The notes under the pieces: generated by a model
The model's input: the letters and a program-made list of their open reading frames with translations, nothing else
Databases searched by the model: none
What the model was told of the DNA's origin: nothing
Assembly: GCA_945861535.1 (NCBI GenBank)
Contig: CAMAUZ010000075.1
Location: forward strand, 1-40,178
Source of the DNA: Akkermansia muciniphila
GTDB lineage: Bacteria; Verrucomicrobiota; Verrucomicrobiia; Limisphaerales; BJHT01
DNA: 40,178 nt
Direction of reading: 5' to 3'
Shown here: one piece after another, positions 22,248 to 29,678 of the stretch
Layout of the letters: every line of letters begins with the position of its first letter
Position numbering within the stretch: the stretch's first letter is position 1
Made by a program: the position numbers and the translations under genes

Positions 22248-23768
22248 ATGCACCACGACTCTCCCTTCCATCGTATCCCGACCCCAGCGGCACCATTGAC
22301 GCGGCGCGAGTTCCTGTGGACCTCGGGCGGCGGTCTCGGCGGCGTGGCGCTGGCGCAAATGCTCGGGGCCGGACGCTCGGTGGCCGCGGACGCGCCAAGT
22401 CCCGCAGGAGCCTCGGGTGTCATTCACGCGCCGCAGTTTCCGGCGAAAGCCAAGCGCGTGGTGCAGCTCTTCATGGCCGGCGCGGCGAGTCATCTGGACC
22501 TGTGGGATTTCAAACCGGACCTGCTGAAGCACGATGGCAAACCGAGCGATTTCGGGGAGGCGGTCGAGGCGTTTCAAAATGGTCTGGGTCCGTGGAAGAA
22601 GCCGGTGTGGGCATTTCAGCCCCGCGGGCGTTGCGGAAAACCGTTGTCGGAAGTGGTCGGCGCGCTGGCGCCGTGCGTGGATGACATTGCGTTCATTCAC
22701 AATCTGGTGGGGAAAACGGGCGTGCATTCGCAGGCCACGTTGTTGCAGGCGACGGGGTTTAATCTGCCCGGTTTTCCAGGGATGGGCTGCTGGGTGAGTT
22801 ATGGACTGGGGAGCGTGAATGAGAACCTGCCGACGTTTGTGGTGCTGCCCGATCATCGCGGGCTGGCGTCGAACGGGGTGAAGAATTGGGACGCGGCGTT
22901 CCTGCCATCACAGCACAGCGGAACGGTGATTTTTCCGGGGACGGCGACGCCGATTGCGGATTTGTTTCCACACGCGACCGGAAGTTTCATCACCAAGAAT
23001 TCGGAAGCGGCAGGGCACGCGGTGATGGCGGCGCTCAATCGCCAGCACGCCGCGGCGCGCGCGGACGACGGCCGGCTGGAGTCGCGCATCCGCAGCTACG
23101 AACTGGCGGCGCGGATGCAGCTCGCCGCCCCGGAGGCGCTCGACCTCGCCAAGGAACCGGACGCGATGCTCGAATTCTACGGTGTGAAGCGCAACCCGCC
23201 GACCTGGCCGAAGGAAATCAATGCGGCGGAGGAGGCGGATTACTTCGGGCGCAAGTGTCTGATCGCGCGGCGGCTGCTGGAGCGCGGCGTGCGCTTCGTG
23301 CAAATCTGGAGCGGCAATGACAATGGCTTTCCCCGGCGCAATTGGGATTCGCACGAAGACATCGAGCGCGATCACGGCCCGCTGGCGCGCGGGATGGCGC
23401 ACGGGGCGGCGGCCTTGATTCAGGATTTGAAACAGCGTGGATTGCTCGACGACACAATAGTGCTCTGGACGACCGAGTTTGGCCGGATGCCGAGCACGCA
23501 GGGTGGCAAAGGACGGGATCATAATCCCTATGTGTTCACGAACTGGCTGGCCGGAGGTGGAATCAAAGGCGGCATCACCCACGGCGAGAGCGATCAGTGG
23601 GGCTATAAACCGGCGGATAGGAAGAACCCGACCACCGTCTATGACATCCATGCCACGATGCTACATCTGCTCGGCGTGGATCATACGAAACTGACCTATC
23701 GAATTAACGGCGTGGACCGGCGCCTGACCGATGTGCATGGGCATGTCATCGCGCCGCTGCTGGCGTGA
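22248..23768 (+). CDS. Tat-exported DUF1501 protein
   Basis: A 506-residue protein with a twin-arginine signal (LTRREFLWTSGGGLGGVALAQML, Arg19-Arg20) and a full-length DUF1501 domain. This fold is related to sulfatases/alkaline phosphatases and is expanded in Planctomycetes and Verrucomicrobia. Family blocks include VVQLFMAGAASHLDLWDFKPDL near the start, the central VHSQATLLQATGFNLPGFPGMGCWVSYGLG and, near the C-terminus, DDTIVLWTTEFGRMPSTQGGKGRDHNPYVFTNWLAGGGIKGG with likely metal ligands. Function is unknown; family members usually sit next to a DUF1549/DUF1553 gene. No such partner is adjacent here, which is unusual. Frames extend 30 codons upstream, but ATG 22248 places the Tat motif correctly. 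Confidence 0.9.
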   Translation: MHHDSPFHRIPTPAAPLTRREFLWTSGGGLGGVALAQMLGAGRSVAADAPSPAGASGVIHAPQFPAKAKRVVQLFMAGAASHLDLWDFKPDLLKHDGKPSDFGEAVEAFQNGLGPWKKPVWAFQPRGRCGKPLSEVVGALAPCVDDIAFIHNLVGKTGVHSQATLLQATGFNLPGFPGMGCWVSYGLGSVNENLPTFVVLPDHRGLASNGVKNWDAAFLPSQHSGTVIFPGTATPIADLFPHATGSFITKNSEAAGHAVMAALNRQHAAARADDGRLESRIRSYELAARMQLAAPEALDLAKEPDAMLEFYGVKRNPPTWPKEINAAEEADYFGRKCLIARRLLERGVRFVQIWSGNDNGFPRRNWDSHEDIERDHGPLARGMAHGAAALIQDLKQRGLLDDTIVLWTTEFGRMPSTQGGKGRDHNPYVFTNWLAGGGIKGGITHGESDQWGYKPADRKNPTTVYDIHATMLHLLGVDHTKLTYRINGVDRRLTDVHGHVIAPLLA

Positions 23769-23782
23769 GCGGAGCAGCTCCT

Positions 23783-24160
23783 ATGCTTGTAGGAGCCGAT
23801 GCCAGGAGAAGCCGAGCGCCCGGACGGCGCAGCATGGGGCCAAAGTATCTGCGTGGGCGCGGCGAGCGGACTGGCCGAGGCCGCAGTACCGCAGGCGTCC
23901 CGCCTGCGAGTTCGGGCGGCGTTTCGCCGCCCGTTTCGACTCGGGGCGAGACGCCCCGCGAACTCGCAGGCGAGACGCCTGCGGTACCGTGCCTTGGCAG
24001 ACTCTGACCTTCTCCCACCCAAGAACGCCCACGCGGAAAAAAGTTTGAGCCTGCCAACGAACGGTTCCCCTCCTTCCGGTTTCAACCGATTGGTTTTCAG
24101 TGATCGCCCCCTTGCCGCCCATTTTTAGGGCCCACGGAATCTCCTTACGTCGGCTCCTGC
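23783..24160. repeat. Composite repeat region with a nested palindrome
   Basis: The core 23886-23914 pairs with 23959-23987 at 28 of 29 positions (GTACCGCAGGCGTCCCGCCT type). It encloses hairpins 23914-23932 (GGGCGGC/GCCGCCC) and 23943-23957 (GGGGCG/CGCCCC). Outer ends GTAGGAGCCGATGCC near 23785 and ACGTCGGCTCCTGCC near 24146-24160 are approximate reverse complements. No gene is visible in 23769-24182. Confidence 0.85.
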
Positions 24161-24182
24161 CAGGAGGTGGCTCCGGGCGGCA

Positions 24183-26168
24183 TTACGGGTCGATCCGGTA
24201 GCGCTGATTGATGTAGAGATCGTCGGCGACCTGGAAGAGGGAGATGCCGTTGTGCTCCAGCTCGAACTCGGCCGCGCCGGGTTTGGCCAGGCGTTTCAGG
24301 TCCACGATCCGCGGGTTGCCCTCGTAATACTCGATGCCTTTGCGCATGCCGTACACGATCAGGCGTTCGTTTTGATAAATGCCGATGTCGCGGTTGTGAT
24401 TGAACAGCGCGAGGTTGGCCTCCGGCGGGCCTCGCAGGATGTCGCGACCGAAGAACATCGTCTCGTAGGGCCGGCCAATCAGTCCAAGGATCGTGGGAAC
24501 CACGTCGAGGGAGCAGCCGAGTTGGGGCTGGAGGACCGGCTTTTTCACCATGGCCGGACCGAGGATGACGAGCGGGATTTCGTAAGAATGAATCGGGATG
24601 GTCTGGCTGCCATAGACGCGTGCGCCGTGATCGGCCACGACGACGAAAATGGTGCTGGTCCAATACGCCTCCTTCTTGGCCGCGCGGAAAAATTCCCCGA
24701 GACACCAGTCGCTGTAGAGCACGGCGTGCTCGCGTTTGCGGGCGTCGGGGTCGGCGGCGATGCGGCCCTTGGGATAGGTGTAGGGCTTGTGATTCGAGAC
24801 GGAGAGGACGGTGCCGAGGAACGGTTTGCCGGTCGCCGCCATGGTGCGGAACTCGGTGATCGCACGCTTGAACAGGTCCTCGTCGGCGACGCCCCAGATG
24901 GTGGTGAAGGAGGGATTCTCGATGTGCTGTTGCTCGATGAAACGGTCGTAGCCGTTGTTGACCGAGAACGATCTCATGCCGTCGAACACGCCGCGTCCGC
25001 CGTAAAGAAACGCCGTCGCGTAGCCGTCGCGCTTGAGCACGCGCGCGATGGTTTCGACATTGTCCGACAAATCCCGTTTCACAATCGAGTCGCCGGGCAG
25101 CGGCGGGAAGGACGCCAGCACCCCCTCGAAGCCGCGCACGGTGCGGTTGCCGGTGGCGAAGATGTTCGTGAAGAGCATCCCCTCGGTGAGCGCGAGCTTG
25201 TCCATCTCGGGTGTGCAGGTGCCGTTGGTCCGGCCGAGCGAGCCCCAGAATTCCGAGCCGAGGCTTTCTTCGAGGATAAGCACGACGTTCAGTTTTGGCT
25301 TCGTGGCATCGCCGCTAACGCGGCGCTTGATCGATCGGGCGTCGCCCACGAACTCGGTGTGCGGCTCCTTCAGCAACGTGCGCGTGCGGCGGTAGGCTTC
25401 GTCGAGCGGCAGCGTTTTGTAGAAGGCGGTGAAATCCAGATGTCGCGTCCACGCCGCGCCGAGGAACGCGAGCGTGCCGTTGTTGGAAAATTCGTTCAGC
25501 AGCCGTTCATCGCTGAAGCGCGCGCCCTTGAGGCTGATGGTCGGCGACAGCGCGATGACGGCGAGCAGCGCGGCGGCGAACACAAGGAGGCGCTGGCGTT
25601 TCGGCACGGGGATTTGCCACAGGCCGCGGCACATCCGCCGCGCGGCGAGCGTCCACACGAGGCTGAACGTGACGCAGGACAGCAGCACTTTCACCACCGG
25701 GTAGGAATCCCAGATGCTGATGAAGACCTCGTGCGGATAGAGCAGGTAGTCCACGGCCACCGTGTTGAAACGCGAGCGGAATTCCTCGAAGAAAAAATAC
25801 TCGGCGAAGAGCAGGTACACTTGCAGGAGCCAGTAAAACAGTGTCGCGCCGGTGAAGAGGAAGCGATGCCACCCTTTGCCAAACCACCGGTTCGGCACGA
25901 GCACGAACCAGAACAGCAGCGGCAACGATCCCAGCAGCGCCACAAAGGCATCGCGGTGCAGGCCGACAAAAAACGACTGCGTCGTGTCGCGCAGCAGCGT
26001 CGGGTTTTCCGGGTGGAAGCTGACGAACAGCACGAGCCGGAGCGCGGCGTGGATGACGATCAGCGTGAGAAAGACGAGCGCGGCAAATCCGTAGCGCGAA
26101 CTGCGCCAAGTGTGCCGGAACGGATCGGTCGGAGCGGCGGGTGTCGGGGTTGTCGGGGTCATCGGCAT
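24183..26168 (-). CDS. LTA-synthase-like membrane phosphotransferase/sulfatase-family protein
   Basis: This 661-residue protein has an N-terminal membrane part of about five helices (roughly residues 26-50, 74-92, 103-124, 157-176 and 192-212). An extracytoplasmic sulfatase-fold domain (PF00884) follows, the layout of lipoteichoic-acid synthase-like enzymes that transfer phosphoglycerol or phosphoethanolamine groups in the envelope. The domain begins at LNVVLILEESLGSEFWG (metal-binding Glu near 300). The likely nucleophile is Thr343 in FATGNRTVRGFEG, and VVVADHGARVYG carries the Asp-His metal ligands. Since the host is Gram-negative, a role in modifying glycans, lipid A or glucans is likelier than lipoteichoic acid synthesis. 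The long upstream frame is repeat-derived; ATG 26168 (or 26162) precedes the first membrane helix. Confidence 0.85.
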   Translation of the reverse strand: MPMTPTTPTPAAPTDPFRHTWRSSRYGFAALVFLTLIVIHAALRLVLFVSFHPENPTLLRDTTQSFFVGLHRDAFVALLGSLPLLFWFVLVPNRWFGKGWHRFLFTGATLFYWLLQVYLLFAEYFFFEEFRSRFNTVAVDYLLYPHEVFISIWDSYPVVKVLLSCVTFSLVWTLAARRMCRGLWQIPVPKRQRLLVFAAALLAVIALSPTISLKGARFSDERLLNEFSNNGTLAFLGAAWTRHLDFTAFYKTLPLDEAYRRTRTLLKEPHTEFVGDARSIKRRVSGDATKPKLNVVLILEESLGSEFWGSLGRTNGTCTPEMDKLALTEGMLFTNIFATGNRTVRGFEGVLASFPPLPGDSIVKRDLSDNVETIARVLKRDGYATAFLYGGRGVFDGMRSFSVNNGYDRFIEQQHIENPSFTTIWGVADEDLFKRAITEFRTMAATGKPFLGTVLSVSNHKPYTYPKGRIAADPDARKREHAVLYSDWCLGEFFRAAKKEAYWTSTIFVVVADHGARVYGSQTIPIHSYEIPLVILGPAMVKKPVLQPQLGCSLDVVPTILGLIGRPYETMFFGRDILRGPPEANLALFNHNRDIGIYQNERLIVYGMRKGIEYYEGNPRIVDLKRLAKPGAAEFELEHNGISLFQVADDLYINQRYRIDP

Positions 26169-26337
26169 TGGGTTGCGAAACGCGGGCGACTGTCGGGGAA
26201 AGGGGTGATTGCGACCAGAGTTTTCAGCGGGTGGCACGGCTCGCGTTTCATCCGGAAGCTGCGAGTGAAGGGCAGGGGGGCGCTGGTGCGCCGGGAGCGC
26301 GGCATTTATGCCGCTGCAGCGCGAGTCGCGCCGGACG

Positions 26338-26680
26338 GGTGCGAACACGCAGCGACGTTCGCACGGTGAAGCGGCGTAAACGCCGCGCGCCGGAGTGCTC
26401 CCGTCCTCGGGCACAGCCGGGTGGAGCGCGGTGTGACCACCACCGATCCGACCACCCTACGCGTGCGGACGTCGCTGCGGCCGGGGACGACCGCACTCCG
26501 GCCGCCGCCGGAGCGCGGGGGTGTCGCAGCGACCAGCCGCAGCGCGTTCAAAAGGTGAGCGAGTCACGGGGTTATCGCGGGCGTTCGGCCCACCGCGGCT
26601 GCTGCGGCTGATCCCGCTCGGCGCGGGACACAGCCGCGCTCCGGGACGTCTCGCTGAGCGTGGCCGCCTCCTACGCGCGC
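26338..26680. repeat. Repeat-rich intergenic region with a second copy of the 4355-4382 repeat
   Basis: 26338-26363 is a hairpin with perfect 8-bp arms (GTGCGAAC/GTTCGCAC). 26361-26388 matches 4355-4382 at 27 of 28 positions, including the GCGGCGT/ACGCCGC hairpin. GTGCGGACGTCGCTGCGG near 26463 is roughly the reverse complement of the first part. No gene is supported in 26169-26770. Confidence 0.7.
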
Positions 26681-26770
26681 AAACACAATTGCCAACCGGT
26701 GGCCAACTTTCGCCCCATCTCCGCCAAGAACGCGCTACCCACGCTCGCGAGTGCGTGGTTGGCTGTGGTC

Positions 26771-27574
26771 GTGCAGAGTGCAGTTTTCAAACGGGTGGCG
26801 TCCGGGTTGCTTGCCTGCGCGCTGGGGAGCGTGATCGGGGTCGTGCGTGCGGACGAGCCGGCGGCGGGTTTCGCGCCCCCGGATGAATCACTGTTCGCGC
26901 CGGGCCGGTTTGTTTACGAGCGCAACTGCGTCATGTGCCACGGGCGCTGGGGCGAGGGCGACGGCGAGATGGGGCGGACCGTGGTGCCCAAGCCGCGCAA
27001 GTTTGTCTCGGGAATTTTCAAATATGGTTCCACCCCGCCGGGCTTTCTCCCGACCACGGACGATCTCATGCGCACCGTGCGCGGCGGCCGCGCCAACACG
27101 GCGATGCCCTTCTTCTCGCATCTCTCCGAGCGCGACATCCGCGCCGTGGTCGAGTACGTGAAATCGTTTTCCGCGAAATGGCGCAGGCGTGCGAACCACG
27201 CGCCGCCCGTGCCGCTGCCGCCCCCGCCGGACTGGTTGGGCGACGCAAAACTGGCCGAGCCGCATGTGACCAGCGGCAAGGCCGCCTACGCCGTTTTGTG
27301 CGCCGCGTGCCACGGCGAGGACGCCGACGGCAAAGGCCCGGCGGCGGCGGAATTGCGCGACGCCTGGAATGATCCCTGCCCGCCGATCGACCTGCGCCTG
27401 CCCGCTTATCGCAACGGGCGCACCGCCGCGGACATCTTCCGCGTGCTGACGTTGGGCATCAACGGCACGCCGATGCCGACGTTCGGCGAGGCTTTGAGCG
27501 CGGCGCAGCGCTGGGATCTCGCGGCGTATCTGCTCACGCTGCGGCCGCCCCCGGCCACGCGGCGTGTGAATTGA
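26771..27574 (+). CDS. Exported dihaem cytochrome c
   Basis: From GTG 26771 this is a 267-residue protein with a signal peptide (FKRVASGLLACALGSVIGVVRA, cleavage near residue 27). Two class I cytochrome c domains follow: CVMCH at residues 53-57, with a likely axial Met in NTAMPFFSHL, and CAACH at 177-181, with Met in NGTPMPTFGEAL. A proline-rich linker (PPVPLPPPPDW) separates them. It would shuttle electrons in the periplasm, but the redox partner is unknown and no oxidase or reductase gene is adjacent. The start is uncertain: GTG 26660 is in frame but its extra residues come from repeat DNA and would spoil the signal peptide. No clear ribosome-binding site is visible. Confidence 0.85.
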   Translation: MQSAVFKRVASGLLACALGSVIGVVRADEPAAGFAPPDESLFAPGRFVYERNCVMCHGRWGEGDGEMGRTVVPKPRKFVSGIFKYGSTPPGFLPTTDDLMRTVRGGRANTAMPFFSHLSERDIRAVVEYVKSFSAKWRRRANHAPPVPLPPPPDWLGDAKLAEPHVTSGKAAYAVLCAACHGEDADGKGPAAAELRDAWNDPCPPIDLRLPAYRNGRTAADIFRVLTLGINGTPMPTFGEALSAAQRWDLAAYLLTLRPPPATRRVN

Positions 27575-27802
27575 CGGGTGGGCGTCGGGGAAGGCGACCC
27601 GCCTGGGCGACCCGGAGGCGCAGCCGGACGCGGGGCAGGAACTGAGGGAAAATCTCCAAACGTCAGGCAGTTGGCATTCCGCACCCAGGCGTTCACCAGC
27701 CCTGTCCCGCGGGTCAGCACCCGGATGCGTTCGCCGTGGTCGTGACCGCACCCTCCGGTGAACATTGACTTGCCCCGGTTCTCCCCAAACGATGCGCCCG
27801 CT

Positions 27803-28549
27803 ATGGAATGGATATCGGACCCGCAAATCTGGATCAGCCTCGTCACGCTCACCTTGCTGGAGATCGTGCTCGGCATCGACAACATCATCTTCATCTCGAT
27901 TCTGAGCGGGAAACTCCCCGCGTCGCAGCAGCGCCAGGCGCGCCGCGTTGGTCTGGGCCTGGCGCTCATCACGCGCATCTTGCTGCTCTGCGCACTGGCG
28001 TGGGTGGTGAAACTCGACCGGCCCTTTTGGTCGGGGGCCGTGGGGTCCTTCAAGTTCGCCGTGTCGGGCAAGGACCTGATCCTGATCGTCGGCGGCCTCT
28101 TCCTGCTGGCCAAGAGCACCTACGAAATCCACGAGAAACTCGAGGGCGTGGACGGCGAGAAAACCCAGCGCATGGCCGTGAGTTTTCGCAGCGTGATCTT
28201 TCAGATTCTGCTGCTGGACATCGTCTTCTCGCTGGATTCCGTCATCACCGCCGTGGGCATGGTCAAGCAGATCGGGGTCATGATCGCGGCCGTGGTGCTG
28301 GCGATGATCGTCATGCTCGTGTTCGTGGATCAGATCAGCGACTTCGTGGACCGCCACCCGACGATCAAGATGCTGGCCCTGAGCTTCCTCATTCTCATCG
28401 GCTCGATGCTCGTGGCCGAAGGCTTCGGTCACCACATTCCCAAAGGCTACATCTACTTCGCCATGGCCTTCTCCGTCGTCGTCGAGATGCTCAACCTGCG
28501 CCTGCGCCGTGCGGAGCGGAAGGTGGAATTGCACCAGCCGTATCGGTAG
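27803..28549 (+). CDS. TerC-family integral membrane protein
   Basis: A 248-residue TerC/Alx-type membrane protein (PF03741) with about seven helices. The hallmark acidic intramembrane motif is present near the N-terminus (TLLEIVLGIDNIIFISILSGKLP), and its pseudo-symmetric counterpart comes later (LLLDIVFSLDSVITAVGMV). The family is linked to manganese or calcium efflux and to metal loading of exported proteins, and historically to tellurite resistance. No other ter gene is present, so tellurite resistance should not be assumed. A GTG 15 codons upstream is possible; ATG 27803 gives the common MEWISDPQIW start. Confidence 0.92.
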   Translation: MEWISDPQIWISLVTLTLLEIVLGIDNIIFISILSGKLPASQQRQARRVGLGLALITRILLLCALAWVVKLDRPFWSGAVGSFKFAVSGKDLILIVGGLFLLAKSTYEIHEKLEGVDGEKTQRMAVSFRSVIFQILLLDIVFSLDSVITAVGMVKQIGVMIAAVVLAMIVMLVFVDQISDFVDRHPTIKMLALSFLILIGSMLVAEGFGHHIPKGYIYFAMAFSVVVEMLNLRLRRAERKVELHQPYR

Positions 28550-28568
28550 GTAGGCGTCATTCACGCGT

Positions 28569-29033
28569 ATGAACAAGTTCCTCACCATCGTTATTCTAGG
28601 ATTAATTGCGCTCGGGGGATGTAGTTCGCATCGTGAAACGGCGCTCTTCTATCCTTGGTGTTGGGAGAACGCCAAGCACGCACGGGAGTATTTGGGCGAG
28701 TATCGGCATGTTTTGGTGGCACGCGTTGATGAGTACAATTGGGAGGATTTAGGGCCGCGCCAACTGACGCCCCATCACTACAAGGCGACGGTCATAGCAA
28801 CTTACAAGGGAGACTGGAAAGTTTCGGAGCGGATTTCATTCGTGCATTATGTGGACTCACCTGCGCCGACTACCCCTACGACCAACGGACCATCCGGTGA
28901 CCTTGTGTACGTATTTACGAACGAGCACACAAAAAACGAGATTGGTCTCTTAACCGGCGAGTGGGGAACTTTCCGCGAAGACAAAGCACCAGGGCTTGAA
29001 TTCCTTTTTCCGGTGAGGAGTAGAAAACCATAA
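28569..29033 (+). CDS. Small hypothetical lipoprotein
   Basis: This 154-residue protein has a typical lipoprotein signal (MNKFLTIVILGLIALGGC; lipobox LGGC, acylated Cys18). The mature part has no recognised domain, though the YKATVIATYKGDWKVSERISFVHY segment suggests a compact beta fold. Base composition is visibly more AT-rich than the neighbours, which may mean recent acquisition. It starts 20 bp after terC. Translation would stay open for 35 more codons in the same frame after the TAA at 29031-29033, giving a plausible protein-like segment. Confidence 0.65.
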   Translation: MNKFLTIVILGLIALGGCSSHRETALFYPWCWENAKHAREYLGEYRHVLVARVDEYNWEDLGPRQLTPHHYKATVIATYKGDWKVSERISFVHYVDSPAPTTPTTNGPSGDLVYVFTNEHTKNEIGLLTGEWGTFREDKAPGLEFLFPVRSRKP

Positions 29034-29230
29034 TGGCTGACTCCGAGTGGATGGTTGTATCGTTTGCCGGGGGAGCGGTTCTATCAGGTCTTACGAGATG
29101 CCGGAATCGACCCAGAAAGGATGACCGAGGGTGTGCATTGAGCCGCGCTGAGAAATAGGTGGGATCGCACCAGCCCGATCGGAAGCGTGCTGGAGAGGGA
29201 AACCCGCAACAGGCGAGCCTTGACTGTTCC

Positions 29231-29448
29231 GGCAATCCCAACGGGATTGTGTCCTCCAGCCCAGGGTTGCGAGGAACGAGCTACCCTGGGTGGTGGTCGG
29301 GAAAAGGTTTTCAACCCCAACGGGGTTGCGCCACGTCGGCACCAAAGTGCGCAACCCCGTTGGGGTTGTTGCCTTTTGTACGCTTTTCCCAGGGTAGCTC
29401 GTTCCTCGCAACCCTTGGGCTGAAGGCCGGAATCCCGTTGGGATTCAG
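29231..29448. repeat. Three-layer nested palindrome
   Basis: Outer pair: 29234-29248 and 29431-29445 (AATCCCAACGGGATT), perfect. Middle pair: 29257-29290 and 29388-29422, identical except for one extra T. Inner pair: 29312-29331 and 29349-29368 (CAACCCCAACGGGGTTGCGC), perfect over 20 bp. Together these form a symmetrical structure of about 215 bp. Confidence 0.92.
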
Positions 29449-29517
29449 CGTTGGAAGCTGGGAACGCCCAGCGCCGACTCAATCCGAAAGCCGCAGTCGG
29501 ACAATGGGCCGGGGACC

Positions 29518-29632
29518 TATGGACTGCGGCGGCAAGCGGAGCGCCACGCCGCTTTCGAATGTCGGCAATCGTACATTTCTTTCCCGGGTCCGAAAGCGCC
29601 GTCGCCGCTTCGCTCTGCCGGCGCACTCCACA
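29518..29632. repeat. Imperfect inverted repeat (GGACTGCGGCGGCAAGCG type)
   Basis: TGGACTGCGGCGGCAAGCGG at about 29520 and a downstream region ending near 29632 are approximate reverse complements over about 38 bp, with several mismatches. A partial third copy of the motif lies near 29489-29505. Confidence 0.55.
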
Positions 29633-29678
29633 AATTCCGCCGCCAGCCGCCCAAACCTGCGCTCGCTCCTTCCCCCCC

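Noticed and set aside
24183-26168. Literal lipoteichoic acid synthase
   Set aside because: The window implies a Gram-negative envelope (LpxI), so only the family layout is claimed, not the substrate.
24252-26369. 705-codon forward-strand frame opposite the LTA-synthase-like gene
   Set aside because: A shadow of the real reverse-strand gene: no domain, composition typical of antisense frames in GC-rich DNA, while the other strand has membrane helices and the sulfatase motifs.
26660-26770. Longer N-terminus for the cytochrome c from GTG 26660
   Set aside because: The additional residues derive from repeat-rich DNA and would bury the signal peptide; GTG 26771 gives a normal one.
27758-28549. 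TerC taken as evidence of tellurite resistance
   Set aside because: No other ter genes are present, and TerC-family proteins are widespread with roles in manganese handling.
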